From contig NZ_BNBZ01000031.1 of assembly GCF_014656215.1 (NCBI RefSeq), positions 20,057-84,056 of the forward strand: 64,000 nucleotides of DNA, written 5' to 3'. Positions 51,566 through 60,690 of the stretch are shown piece after piece; the stretch's first letter is position 1, and every line of letters starts with the position of its first letter. This stretch comes from Streptomyces zaomyceticus. Lineage in GTDB: Bacteria; Actinomycetota; Actinomycetes; Streptomycetales; Streptomycetaceae. The notes beneath the pieces were generated by a model. It did no database searches, was not told the DNA's origin, and was given only the letters and a program-made list of their open reading frames with translations. Position numbers and translations under genes: made by a program.

Positions 51566-52243
51566 ATGAGAGTCCGTATCGGGTACTTGGCGTGGATCGT
51601 GGGCGTGGCGCAGTTCTTCGTCGTCCATCGGATCGCCGAGTCGGCCTGGGCCAGACCGTACAGCTGGGCGCGGAACAACATCAGCGACCTGGGCAACGCT
51701 CACTGCGCCGTGCAACCGGAGCCCGAACCGCGGTACATCTGCTCCCCCGAGCACGGTCTGATGAACGGTTCATTCATCACCCTCGGGGTGCTCCTCGTCC
51801 TCGGCGTGGTCCTGACCGATGGTGCCCTGTGGCGCACAGGCCGGACCGCCGCCATGGCTCGTCTGCTGCTCGCCGGTGCCGGTGCGGGATTCGTGACGGC
51901 CGGGCTGGCTCCCGCCGACGTCAACGAGAACCAGCATGTCCTGGGCGCCCTCCTCATCATGGTGGCGGGCAACATCGGTCTCGTCCTGGCCGGGTTCGGT
52001 CTGAGGGAACGGATGCCGATCCCCCTGCGGTGGGCAGCCGGACTGCTGGGAGTCACGGCGATCGCCGCCCTGGGGCTGTTCCTCTCCCACCACTACCTCG
52101 GTCTCGGCATGGGAGGTATGGAGCGGGTCGCCGCCTTCCCTCTCTTGTTCTGGGTCCTGGCTGTCGGCGGTCACGGTGTCACCCGTCGGTCAGGCCGTAC
52201 GCACGGGGCGATACCGGCAGCACGCCTCAGCCGTGCGGGCTGA
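51566..52243 (+). CDS. DUF998-like membrane protein
   Basis: This 225-residue protein starts at an ATG after GGAGGGTGG. It has six predicted helices, for example YLAWIVGVAQFFVVHRIAES, LMNGSFITLGVLLVLGVVLT, LLLAGAGAGFVTAGLAP and GALLIMVAGNIGLVLAGFGL. The motif NNISDLGN after the first helix is the DUF998 hallmark (ISDLG). Function is unknown. It shares the region containing the CebR box with the divergent cellulase and could respond to CebR, but a role in cellulose use is unproven. Confidence 0.87.
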   Translation: MRVRIGYLAWIVGVAQFFVVHRIAESAWARPYSWARNNISDLGNAHCAVQPEPEPRYICSPEHGLMNGSFITLGVLLVLGVVLTDGALWRTGRTAAMARLLLAGAGAGFVTAGLAPADVNENQHVLGALLIMVAGNIGLVLAGFGLRERMPIPLRWAAGLLGVTAIAALGLFLSHHYLGLGMGGMERVAAFPLLFWVLAVGGHGVTRRSGRTHGAIPAARLSRAG

Positions 52244-52324
52244 GGGGGTTCGTCGGCCGCTGGTCGACGGGGTGGCTTGCTCGGAGATCCCGGACTGTTC
52301 AACCACTCCCGGCGCCAGCCTCAC

Positions 52325-52360
52325 CCGTTCCGTCAGGAGCGTCGGCCGTTCCGTCAGGAG
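52325..52360. repeat. Direct repeat of 15 bp
   Basis: CCGTTCCGTCAGGAG occurs at 52325-52339 and 52346-52360, 21 bases apart, in the spacer before the GPP34 gene. Confidence 0.85.
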
Positions 52361-52474
52361 GTGTCCCGGGCGATACTGATCACGACAGCCGTTTCACCAT
52401 CGCGACCCGCCCCGGACCCGGGCCGACCGGGCACCGGCGCACCCGTTGCCGATGTCTCCGAAGGGAAGTCGTTC

Positions 52475-53086
52475 ATGACCACGGCGAAGGACCTGTTCAT
52501 CATCGCCATGAACCCGGCCGCGGAACACCCCGTGGGGCAGGGAGACCTCTCCCTCGCACTCGCCGGGGCCGAGCTGATCGATCTCATCGGTACGGGGGCC
52601 GTCGCCGTGGACGGCGACCGCATCGTGCCCGGCGGGCCCATCGGCGTGGACGATCGACTTCTGGACGAGGCCGCCGCACAGCTCACCCGGCAGGCGCCCT
52701 ACGAGCGGATCGAGGACTGGTTGTGGCGGCGCGGCCAAGACCTGTCGGCCTCGTACCAGACCGCCCTCGAAGAGGACGGGGAGCTCACTCGGAAGCGAAG
52801 CGGCCGGTTGCCCTTCGGCCAGGAGCGCGTCGAGCAGGTCGACACGCCCGCCAGCCGCAGGGCGGCCGAACGCTGGAAGGACAAGGAACCCGTGCTGGTC
52901 GCCTTCGCCACCGTCGTAGGAATCGACAGTGGCCGGCCCGACGACGACGTTGACCTCAACCTCGACGACGAAGCTGCGACGACCGTGGTGGCCATCACCC
53001 ACGACGCGGTCATGGAACTCGAAGCCGTACGTCAGAGGCGATCCATCGAGAACTCCGCCTACGCCAACCTCTGGCGCGCGCCATAG
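52475..53086 (+). CDS. GOLPH3/VPS74 (GPP34) family protein
   Basis: This 203-residue protein starts MTTAKDLFIIAMNPAAEHPV. It follows the bacterial GPP34 pattern: LSLALAGAELIDLIGTGAVAVDGDRIVPGG, then YERIEDWLWRRGQDLSASYQ, and KRSGRLPFGQERVEQVDTPASRRAAERW. In eukaryotes this fold reads phosphatidylinositol-4-phosphate on Golgi membranes. Streptomycetes keep many copies of unknown role. It starts with GAAGGGAAG upstream and stands alone. Confidence 0.9.
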   Translation: MTTAKDLFIIAMNPAAEHPVGQGDLSLALAGAELIDLIGTGAVAVDGDRIVPGGPIGVDDRLLDEAAAQLTRQAPYERIEDWLWRRGQDLSASYQTALEEDGELTRKRSGRLPFGQERVEQVDTPASRRAAERWKDKEPVLVAFATVVGIDSGRPDDDVDLNLDDEAATTVVAITHDAVMELEAVRQRRSIENSAYANLWRAP

Positions 53087-53167
53087 TCCAAGCCCTGGAG
53101 CCGACCAAGCGCTGGACACTGCCGAGCTCTGGAGCCTGCCAAGCGCTGGACCCAGCCAAGGCAGTCG

Positions 53168-54010
53168 TCAGTACGCCCCGAACGACCAGAAGACGCCCAC
53201 CTCCTCGTCGGCCACCGCGATCAGGCCCAAGTCCTCGAAGAGATCGAGGCCGTTGAGGTACTCGGAGGTGAGGAATCCATGGGATTTCGTGCCCTGGAGG
53301 CCGGCCGCGAGGAAGTCCGGGGCCGGGTCTCCGGCGGCGGCCGTCGCATTGGTCCAGTAGCGCGCGGTGGGACCGTACCGGTCGAGCAGGATCCGGGCGT
53401 CCGCCAGCACGGCGTCCCGGTCCGGGCGGGAGCGGACAGGGGCATGCTCCGACTGCCATTCCTCGGCCATGATCGCGAGCGCGGCAACCGCCGCCTCCGG
53501 GTCCAGGGGGTACAGGCGGTCGGGGATCTCCGAGACGTCCGGGGGATCGAAAGGGTACGCGGGAACCGTGTGGCGGGCGGTGTTGGTGCGGTCCCCGTCC
53601 AGTCGAACCCAGCCCCGGGGGTCGGCGACCGTCCGGTGCAGTACGGCGTGAACGTCGTACGCCCAGTTCTCGTTCCGCCGGGGGCCGGTGGCCGCAAAGG
53701 TGTACGTGTCGTCGAGCAACCGCAGTGCCGCAGCGTTCCAGGGACTACGACGGCGCCGGAACTCCCCCAGCAAACTGCCGACTTGCCGCACGAAGACGTC
53801 TTCCGGCTCACAGGGGATACGACGGAGCCGGTCGAGGACCCAGCGGAGGAGCTCGCCCCCGCCGTCGGCACCTTCCACCCCTCCCTCACCCTCCACCGGG
53901 AGACAAGCCGGCGCCTGCGGCAGCGGGAGAACCGCTCCGTCCCGGAGCGCTTCCAGTCGTGCGTCGAGCAGGTCCAGGGCAGTCCGGTCGGGGTCGGCAC
54001 ACGTGGGCAT
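53168..54010 (-). CDS. Hypothetical 280-aa protein
   Basis: The ORF reads TALDLLDARLEALRDGAVLP at the start, WNAAALRLLDDTYTFAATGP in the middle, and ends GLDLFEDLGLIAVADEEVGV then FWSFGAY. Composition is that of a soluble enzyme-sized protein (WAYDVHAVLHRTVADPRGWV; LAIMAEEWQSEHAPV). No family is recognised. The start (ATG 54010) is uncertain since no strong ribosome site is seen, and the frame stays open upstream. It is preceded divergently by the hydrolase gene. Confidence 0.72.
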   Translation of the reverse strand: MPTCADPDRTALDLLDARLEALRDGAVLPLPQAPACLPVEGEGGVEGADGGGELLRWVLDRLRRIPCEPEDVFVRQVGSLLGEFRRRRSPWNAAALRLLDDTYTFAATGPRRNENWAYDVHAVLHRTVADPRGWVRLDGDRTNTARHTVPAYPFDPPDVSEIPDRLYPLDPEAAVAALAIMAEEWQSEHAPVRSRPDRDAVLADARILLDRYGPTARYWTNATAAAGDPAPDFLAAGLQGTKSHGFLTSEYLNGLDLFEDLGLIAVADEEVGVFWSFGAY

Positions 54011-54219
54011 TTCATCACTGTAGGCCGCCCCTTTCGCACTTCTCCGGCCCGGGAGGCGATCGGCAGGACGGCCTGGTGTGTGCAGAGGGGCACGTGAGGA
54101 TCTCGCCGACTGGATCCCCACGCGAACGGGCACACCAGGAGACGGATCGCCGCCGTCGGAATCGATGTCGTTGCAGCCGGCGATGCGCAACACCGTCGTC
54201 CCGGCCTAGGCTCCCTCCC

Positions 54220-55113
54220 ATGGGACACCCTGTGCGCACCGACGACGGCCGGGTCCTCGTGGCCGAGGAATGGGGCAATCCTTCGGGTGCCCCCGTGGTC
54301 CTCTTCCACGGGACGCCCGGCACCCGTCTCGGCACCCTGCTTCCCGGGCTCGCCGAGCAGCACCCCGGCTTCCGGTTCCTCGCGTACGACCGTCCCGGCT
54401 ACGGGGAGTCCCGGCGCGTCCCGGGCCGCCGCGTCGCCGACGCGGCCCGGGACGCGGCCGCCGTCGCCGATGCCTTCGGAGTGGAGAGGTTCGCGGTGGT
54501 CGGCCGGTCCGGCGGAGGCCCGCACGCGCTCGCGTGCGCGGCGCTGCTGCCGGACCGCGTCCGGGCGGCCGCCGTACTGGTCGGGCTCGCGCCGCCGGAC
54601 GCGGCCGGTCTCGACTGGTACGCGGGCATGACCCCGTTCAACGTGCACGAGTACGGACTGGCCCTCGCCCATCTGGACGGGCGGGACCCCGGCGGGCTCG
54701 AACGGGACCTCGCCGCCCGGGCCGCCGACCTCCGGCGGGACCCGGTCCGGCTCCTCGACGACCTGCGTACCGACCTGTCCCCCCATGACCTGCCGGTCGT
54801 CGAGGATCCCCGGGTGCGCGCGGTGCTGCTGCGCACCTACCAGGAGGCCCTGCGGGTCTCGCACCACGGCTGGCTCGACGACTGCCTGGCCTTCGTCCGC
54901 CCGTGGGGCTTCGACGTCTCCTCCATCACTTCACCCGTGCTGCTGTGGCACGGCCTCGACGACGCCTTCTCGCCGGTGGCGCACACGCGTTGGCTGGCCG
55001 GACGAATCCCCGGCGCCGATCCCGTCCTCGTACCGGACGCCGGTCATTTCGCCGCCCAGTTGGCGCTGCCCGATGTGCTGCGCTGGATGGAGGGTCAGGG
55101 CGCCGGGCGCTGA
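54220..55113 (+). CDS. Alpha/beta hydrolase
   Basis: This 297-residue protein has VVLFHGTPGTRLGTLLPGLA (oxyanion HG), FLAYDRPGYGESRR, and the nucleophile elbow VVGRSGGGPHALA (GRSGG, Ser nucleophile). The acid is Asp in LLWHGLDDAFSPV, and the final His is in PDAGHFAAQLAL. All triad parts are in place, with a cap domain between (GLDWYAGMTPFNVHEYGLAL). It overlaps the convergent membrane-protein gene by 19 bases. The substrate is unknown. Confidence 0.92.
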   Translation: MGHPVRTDDGRVLVAEEWGNPSGAPVVLFHGTPGTRLGTLLPGLAEQHPGFRFLAYDRPGYGESRRVPGRRVADAARDAAAVADAFGVERFAVVGRSGGGPHALACAALLPDRVRAAAVLVGLAPPDAAGLDWYAGMTPFNVHEYGLALAHLDGRDPGGLERDLAARAADLRRDPVRLLDDLRTDLSPHDLPVVEDPRVRAVLLRTYQEALRVSHHGWLDDCLAFVRPWGFDVSSITSPVLLWHGLDDAFSPVAHTRWLAGRIPGADPVLVPDAGHFAAQLALPDVLRWMEGQGAGR

Positions 55114-55811
55114 TACGAGGTCGAGCGGGCGCCCTTCAAGGCGTCGAGGATCCGTTCATGGCTGTCCCCGACGACATCGCCGACCCGGACCCTGAGGTGG
55201 AGCGCTTCGACCTCGTCGACGAAGCGCTGGGAGAAGGCGCCGAGCATCGTCGTCTCGTAGGAGCCGGTGCCCACCAGGGGAAAGTGCCCCATGGTGACCA
55301 GCTGGAAGTCCTCCCCCACGGTGAGCCCGGCGCCGGTCAGCACCTCCGCCACGCCCTGGACGTCAGTCCAGGGGGCAGCGTGCCGCGGGTCCTCGCCGCG
55401 CAGGACGGCCCGGCACTCGTAGGCCTCGACCACCACGGTGTGCGAACCTCCGTTGAGCAGTCCGACCTGCCATTCCGGTACGCCGCCCCGCAGGTGCCCG
55501 GTCGTCCAGTCGGCGCGCCAGCCCAGGGCCGGCCGTACGGTGCGGGCGTACTGTGCCCTGGCGAGAACCGCTCCGACCGCGACGGCGAGCAGGCTGCCGA
55601 GCGGCTCCATGTCGAGCAGCTCCAGCCGCCACGGCCATTCGATCCTGGCCGCCGCCGTCATGTTGGCCCGGACGACCTCCCAGCCGAGCACCGCCGTCAG
55701 CAGGACCAGCATCACGATCGGCGCCGTGAAGAGCAACGGGCTTCGTCGCACCCGTCGTTGAGCATCCGCCTCGATGGTCGGCCCACCCCGCCTGAACCTG
55801 CCCACGACCAC
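55095..55811 (-). CDS. Membrane protein of unknown family (238 aa)
   Basis: It starts at a GTG (GGGGGAGT upstream) and has one clear helix (PLLFTAPIVMLVLLTAVLGW) and a second near LGSLLAVAVGAVLARA, followed by a long soluble C-terminal domain (VGLLNGGSHTVVVEAYECRA; GHFPLVGTGSYETTMLGAFS). The C-terminus faces the cytoplasm or exterior depending on helix count. No family is recognised. It is convergent with the hydrolase gene and overlaps it slightly. Confidence 0.7.
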   Translation of the reverse strand: MVVGRFRRGGPTIEADAQRRVRRSPLLFTAPIVMLVLLTAVLGWEVVRANMTAAARIEWPWRLELLDMEPLGSLLAVAVGAVLARAQYARTVRPALGWRADWTTGHLRGGVPEWQVGLLNGGSHTVVVEAYECRAVLRGEDPRHAAPWTDVQGVAEVLTGAGLTVGEDFQLVTMGHFPLVGTGSYETTMLGAFSQRFVDEVEALHLRVRVGDVVGDSHERILDALKGARSTSYQRPAP

Positions 55812-55960
55812 TCCCCCGGTTCTCGAACAACGGTCCCCCGACCATGCGCGCGGCCGAGGGGCCTCAACCGGCTCATGGTGCCGGAACCGGGGCGTCGCCG
55901 ACTAGGGTCTTTCGTTCGGCAAGAGCCGAGAGAGAGGCTCTAGGCACCTCGGGGCGGCCG

Positions 55961-56002
55961 AAAGCAGCGCCCGGCCTGGAACTTCAGGCCGGGCGCTGCT
56001 TT
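55961..56002. terminator. 18-bp perfect hairpin, bidirectional
   Basis: Arms 55961-55978 and 55985-56002 flank a six-base loop GAACTT, 17 bases after the minus-strand symporter stop. It is followed by TTCG on the plus strand. Confidence 0.85.
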
Positions 56003-56018
56003 CGTCGGGGCGTGCGCG

Positions 56019-57638
56019 TCAGGACGCGGAGGCGCTGTTCGGCGCGGGTGTGCCGGCCAGGATCGTCTCCTCCACCGCTTCGTACCGCATGCGCTGGTCG
56101 GCCGGGTCACGTTCGTAGAGCACCGTGCCGAGCCAGCCCGCGAGGAAGCCCAGCGGGACCGAGAGGATGCCCGACGTGGTGAACGGGAACCAGTTGAAGT
56201 CCTGGTCCGGGAAGATCGCCTGGGGCGATCCGGACACCAGCTTGCTGCCGGCCATGAGGATGAACGCGGAGACGCTGCCCACGATGAGGGTGAGGAGGAG
56301 TCCCGTACGGGAGTAGCGGCGCCAGAAGAGGCTGTAGATGAGGGCCGGTGCGACCGCGGATGCGCCGATGCAGAACGACAGCGTGAGCAGTGCCTGAAGG
56401 TTCAGATGCCTTGCACCGGCGGCGATCGCGATCGCCACGAACCCGACGCCCGCCGCGGCGGTCCGGGCGATGACCATCTCCGCGGATCCCTTCAGTCGCG
56501 CCTTGCGGCGCAACCCGTGCGTGATGAGGTCGTGCGCCAGGGTGTTGGCGCAGGCGAGGGTGATCCCGGCGACCGAGGCCAGCAGGGTGAGGAAGATGGC
56601 CGTCGACACGGCCGTGAACAGCAGTGTCTCGACGGCCGTCTGGTCCGCGCCCATGACGGCCTGGCTCACCAGGAGGAACGCCGTCTTGCCCTGCGGGTCG
56701 CCGGCGACGATCCCCTGGTGGCCGACGATCGCCGCCGCGCCGAACCCGATGACGGTGATCAGCAGACAGGTCACGACGACGGTCGACACGGCCCAGGACA
56801 TCGAGCGCCGCACGGCTGCCGCGCTGCGCGCGGTGAACATGCGCATGGTGATCTGCGGCAGCACCGCGGCACCGAGCACGACCGTCAGCTGAGTGCTGAT
56901 CATGTCGAGTTCGTTCCCCCCGAACTGCAGACCGGCGGCGAGGTAGGCGTCTCCCGCCCCGCTGCCGCGCTTGGCGGCGTCCAGCAGGGAGGGCAAACTG
57001 AAGTCGAAGCGGTTGAGGATGAGCACCGCGATCGCGAAGGACGCGCCGAGCAGGACGACGGTCTTGACGATCTGGATGAAGGCGGTGCCCTTCATGCCGC
57101 CGATCGCCGCGTAGGCGATCATCAGCAGGCCCAGGGACACGATCGCCCCCGTCTTGAAGCCGTCGGCGTCGAAGCCGAGGACGACGGAGAGAAGATCGCC
57201 CGCGCCCGCGAGCTGGAAGATCACCAGCGGCAGCAGTGCGGTCAGGGTGACCGAGGCCGTGGCGATCCGCACGGCGGGGCCGGGGAGCCGCCGGGTGAAG
57301 ACGTCGCCGATCGTGAACCGCCCGGCGTTGCGGAGTGGTTCGGCGAGCAGGAACATCATCAGGACCAGCGAGAGCACGGTGCTCAGTGCGAGCGTGACGC
57401 CGTCGTAGCCGACGAGCGCGATGATGCCGATGGTGCCGAGCACGGTGCCGGCCGAGATGTAGTCGCCGGCGATCGCGAGGCCGCTCTGCACGGGGGACAG
57501 CGAGCGGTAGCCGGTGTAGAAATCGCCCAGGTCGTCACGATCAGGGCCGGTCATCACGCACAGCAGCAGCGTGACGGTGATGACCGCGATGAACGCCATC
57601 AGCGACATGGTCTGGGCCTCGGAGCTGAAGCTGGTCAT
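56019..57638 (-). CDS. Solute:sodium symporter (acetate/monocarboxylate type)
   Basis: This 539-residue transporter starts MTSFSSEAQTMSLMAFIAVI. About 13 helices are visible, including FYTGYRSLSPVQSGLAIAGDYISAGTVLG, the sodium-site region of ActP/MctC-like permeases. Others are FTRRLPGPAVRIATASVTLT, LVSLGLLMIAYAAIGGMKGT and GITLACANTLAHDLI. It overlaps the DUF485 gene as ATGA, giving the classic DUF485-symporter operon used for acetate, pyruvate or propionate uptake. The exact substrate is not readable. Confidence 0.93.
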   Translation of the reverse strand: MTSFSSEAQTMSLMAFIAVITVTLLLCVMTGPDRDDLGDFYTGYRSLSPVQSGLAIAGDYISAGTVLGTIGIIALVGYDGVTLALSTVLSLVLMMFLLAEPLRNAGRFTIGDVFTRRLPGPAVRIATASVTLTALLPLVIFQLAGAGDLLSVVLGFDADGFKTGAIVSLGLLMIAYAAIGGMKGTAFIQIVKTVVLLGASFAIAVLILNRFDFSLPSLLDAAKRGSGAGDAYLAAGLQFGGNELDMISTQLTVVLGAAVLPQITMRMFTARSAAAVRRSMSWAVSTVVVTCLLITVIGFGAAAIVGHQGIVAGDPQGKTAFLLVSQAVMGADQTAVETLLFTAVSTAIFLTLLASVAGITLACANTLAHDLITHGLRRKARLKGSAEMVIARTAAAGVGFVAIAIAAGARHLNLQALLTLSFCIGASAVAPALIYSLFWRRYSRTGLLLTLIVGSVSAFILMAGSKLVSGSPQAIFPDQDFNWFPFTTSGILSVPLGFLAGWLGTVLYERDPADQRMRYEAVEETILAGTPAPNSASAS

Positions 57639-58207
57639 GCGCGCGCACCTCCGCCGGGCTGCTGCCACACGGGACGTCCGGGGCGGCCCTGGCGCTCCGG
57701 CCGGGGCGCGGCCGCCTGCTCGGCGCGTTGACGGATCGCCGCCGCGAGCGGGTCGACGCGGTTGCGCGCGATCCGCTCGTACAGCGCGATCGCGGCCAGC
57801 GCCACGGGCAGCTGGAGCAGCCCCAGGACCAGACCGGCGGTGAGACCGCCGGTGATCTTGCTGGTCATCATCCAGGGGGCGTAGCCGGACAGGAAGAGAA
57901 AGACGACGAAGTAGCCGAGCGCGGTGAAGGTGGCGACGCGGCGAAGCCTGCGGTACGCCGTTCCGAGCCGGTGCAAGTCATCACGATCATCGGTGGCAGC
58001 GGGCGGTCGCGGCTGCGGGGGCGCGTCCCAGCCCTGCGGCGAGGAGTCCCACGCTCGCGGGGACGAGTCCCAGGCTGCCTGTGGATCGGTGTCCCAGGAC
58101 GGCGATCCGCCCTCCCAGGACTGCGACGCCGCCTCATGGCGGTGCCGCCCGGCATTCTGGTGCTGGGGGACGGGCGGTGGGCCGGGGAAAGGCTGGTGGT
58201 ATGACAT
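57635..58207 (-). CDS. DUF485 protein with Trp-rich N-terminal repeats
   Basis: This 190-residue protein starts MSYHQPFPGPPPVPQHQNAG. The N-terminal half is disordered with Trp-containing repeats (WDTDPQAAWDSSPRAWDSSP). The C-terminal half is the DUF485 two-helix domain: VATFTALGYFVVFLFLSGYA, a loop with PWMMTSKITGG, and TAGLVLGLLQLPVALAAIAL. It is co-transcribed and overlapping with the symporter and is expected to be its accessory subunit. The Trp repeats are unusual for the family. Confidence 0.88.
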   Translation of the reverse strand: MSYHQPFPGPPPVPQHQNAGRHRHEAASQSWEGGSPSWDTDPQAAWDSSPRAWDSSPQGWDAPPQPRPPAATDDRDDLHRLGTAYRRLRRVATFTALGYFVVFLFLSGYAPWMMTSKITGGLTAGLVLGLLQLPVALAAIALYERIARNRVDPLAAAIRQRAEQAAAPRPERQGRPGRPVWQQPGGGARA

Positions 58208-58662
58208 CGATCTTGCTCCTTGCCGCCCCGGGGAACGGGCGGGTGGCGCTGGTGGTCCGCGTACGTTACTCATGGGTATAGCTCCTGCGTAAGGGGGTTC
58301 CGACCGCGCGGTATGTCGGTTCGGTGACGATCCTGTGCGCGTGCCGACGAAACCGGCGTTAACGTCCGCCGTGGAACTTTCCGCAGGTCACGGGTGAGTC
58401 TCGGACCGCCCCTGGGGCCGGGCAGGCATTTCCCGGTCCCCGGCCCGGGGCGCTGCCCGCCGCGCCGCGGCCGGGCCGGAGCGGCCGGACCACCCGCTGG
58501 AGCAGCTCCCCCGCACCCCCCGGGGCCAAGGGCTCGATCATCACCGCACAGCGCAGACTCCGACTTCAATGAGACGACGTCCAAACCGACGTCTGAACCG
58601 AAGGCGGCCAGAGCGGGGCGGGGCTAGCCTGGCGGCTTTGTACGTCGCGAAGGAGGATTGCG
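58208..58662. promoter_or_regulatory. Divergent spacer upstream of the DUF485/symporter operon and the ATP-grasp gene
   Basis: About 455 bases that should include both promoters. A GC-rich stretch at 58420-58540 contains short inverted pieces, but I see no clear operator. Confidence 0.4.
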
Positions 58663-59427
58663 GTGCTTGTCATGCCTGGGCGGCGGACGTCGACGATGGA
58701 GCTGTTGGCCGTGGAGGCGGCGGGGCGGGGCATGGAGGTCCTGACCGCGGAGGAGGCTGCCACGGCGGGTGGACCGTCGTACTGGTACGGGGGTCCCGCA
58801 GCAGGCGCGCGGTGGGCCGGACGGCTGGGGTTCGCGTTGCTCGAACCGGCGGATGAGTGGCTCGCCGACCTGCCTGAGGAGTTCACCGGGCGGGACGTCC
58901 GTGCGGCAACCGTCCTGGACGCATGGGCGATCGAGCGGCCGACGTTCGTCAAGCCACCGCGGGACAAGTCCTTCCCCGCGGACGTCTACGCAGACGGCTC
59001 CCGGCTTCCCGCCGATCTGGACCCTCTCACTCCTGTGCTGCTCTCCGACGTGGTGACCTTCGCTGCCGAGTACCGGCTCTTCCTGCTCGACGGACAGATC
59101 GCCACAGGCAGTCGATACGCGGTCTTCGGCCGGCTCGACCCATACCCGCTCGACCGGCACGGGCCCCTCGCCGCGGAGATCGCCGAATTCATCGACCGCC
59201 TGGTCGCCGACGCCGGTCCCGCCCTGCCGAGTGCCGTCGTCGTGGACGTCGGGCAGCTGCTCGACGCCTACCGCCCGGGCCACCAGTGGGCCGTGGTGGA
59301 GGCCAATATGGCGTGGTTCTCCCACGCGTACGCCGCTGACCCGGCGCGGGTGCTCGACGTAGTGCTGAGAGCGGCCGGGCCGCGCGAACACGTGAAGCCT
59401 GCGGATCTGCCGTTCGTGCGGCACTGA
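58663..59427 (+). CDS. ATP-grasp (DUF4343-type) protein
   Basis: This 254-residue protein starts at GTG with AAGGAGG upstream. It reads VLDAWAIERPTFVKPPRDKS, then LLSDVVTFAAEYRLFLLDGQ, and VVVDVGQLLDAYRPGHQWAVVEANMAWFSHAYAA with the ATP-grasp Glu/Asn pair (EANMAW). This looks like the DUF4343 ATP-grasp group, which ligates an amino acid or peptide. Its partner substrate is unknown; no peptide precursor gene is evident next to it. Confidence 0.85.
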   Translation: MLVMPGRRTSTMELLAVEAAGRGMEVLTAEEAATAGGPSYWYGGPAAGARWAGRLGFALLEPADEWLADLPEEFTGRDVRAATVLDAWAIERPTFVKPPRDKSFPADVYADGSRLPADLDPLTPVLLSDVVTFAAEYRLFLLDGQIATGSRYAVFGRLDPYPLDRHGPLAAEIAEFIDRLVADAGPALPSAVVVDVGQLLDAYRPGHQWAVVEANMAWFSHAYAADPARVLDVVLRAAGPREHVKPADLPFVRH

Positions 59428-59744
59428 ATCTGTCCGACCTCTCGAGATCCCGCCCCCTCGGCGGGTGGACGCGTCGCAGCGGGGTAACGGGAACGGCGGC
59501 GGATCAGGAGTCCAGGTGGTGCGGGCCGTGCGGACCCCGCGTCCTCGACGTACGACTGGCCGACGGTGACCTGCCGAGCGTTCGCCGCCACGTCGTAGCC
59601 GAGGACACACCGGCCCGTCTCCGGGCCGTAGAGCCGGCGCCGGCCCCACGTAACCCTGACCAGCGACAACACACGCGTGGCACACCCACTAGGATTCCGG
59701 TGCTTCAATGGAACATCGTCTTTGATCACGCAAGGAGAAGCACT
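59428..59744. other. Spacer before the GT2 gene
   Basis: About 320 bases without a gene. A promoter for the GT2 gene is expected near 59690-59730. Confidence 0.4.
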
Positions 59745-60518
59745 GTGCCCCTGGTGTCCGTCGTAATGCCCGTGTACAACTCGGCAGCGACGCTCGGCGC
59801 GGCGGTTCGATCTGTGCTCTCGCAGACCCACAGCGATGTGGAACTGCTGGTCACCGACGACAAGTCTTCCGACGACTCCTTGGACCTGCTGATGGAGTTC
59901 GCCCGGCAGGACGAGCGCGTCAAGCCGGAGTCGGCACCGGAGCAGGGCGGTGCCGGCCGGGCACGCAACCTCGCCATCGAGCGGGCCCGGGGCGATTACG
60001 TCGCCTTCCTCGACAGCGACGACATGTGGCTTCCGCAGAAGGCCGAGCGGCAGATCGAGTTCGCCGCTGCGGGTGATGCGCCCCTGACGTTCACCTCCTA
60101 TTACAAGATGGATGCCGACTACGACGGCGAGAGCACCGACTTCGTCCCGAACGGACGAGTGGTCCGCGCGCGGGAACACGTGGACTACCGGGCGATGCTG
60201 GTGCGGGACTACATCGGCGCTCTGACCGCCATGTACGACCGCAAGGTGCTCGGCACGCGGCTGATGCCGGAGATGCGGAAGCGACAGGACTACGCGCTGT
60301 GGTTGTCGATCATGCGGGACGGCGCCGACGCCCGGGGTCTGACCGAGCCGCTCGCGGTGTACAGAGCGCATCAGGCGGGTTCGCTGTCCTCGAACAAGCT
60401 GTCCCTGGTCCAGTACAACTGGGAGCTCTACCGCCGGCACGAAGGGTTGTCGGTCCCCCAGGCGACGCGCGGGCTGGCCGGTGCGGTGTGGCAGTCGCTG
60501 CGTAACTCGCGGATCTAG
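59745..60518 (+). CDS. GT2-family glycosyltransferase
   Basis: This 257-residue enzyme starts at GTG with AAGGAGAAG seven bases upstream. It begins PLVSVVMPVYNSAATLGAAV, continues VELLVTDDKSSDDSLDLL and GGAGRARNLAIERARGDYVA with FLDSDDMW, the DxD-type nucleotide-sugar/metal motif, and KRQDYALWLSIMRDG later (the acceptor-side ED/QD region). It is soluble, probably membrane-associated, and of the GT-A type. The sugar and acceptor are unknown, and no capsule or antigen cluster surrounds it. Confidence 0.92.
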   Translation: MPLVSVVMPVYNSAATLGAAVRSVLSQTHSDVELLVTDDKSSDDSLDLLMEFARQDERVKPESAPEQGGAGRARNLAIERARGDYVAFLDSDDMWLPQKAERQIEFAAAGDAPLTFTSYYKMDADYDGESTDFVPNGRVVRAREHVDYRAMLVRDYIGALTAMYDRKVLGTRLMPEMRKRQDYALWLSIMRDGADARGLTEPLAVYRAHQAGSLSSNKLSLVQYNWELYRRHEGLSVPQATRGLAGAVWQSLRNSRI

Positions 60519-60690
60519 GACTCCCGGCGAGACCCGGCCGGACGCCCCCCCCCTGCGCATCGGTTGCGAGCTCACTGACTGTGCTGGTGCGACCGCGAGC
60601 CGGCAGCAGGTGTCGATGGTTACTGGCCGCATCCGCTGCCTGACGGACGTGGGATGTGCGGGCGAGCAGCGTGAGTGGCCCGCTCTCCCC

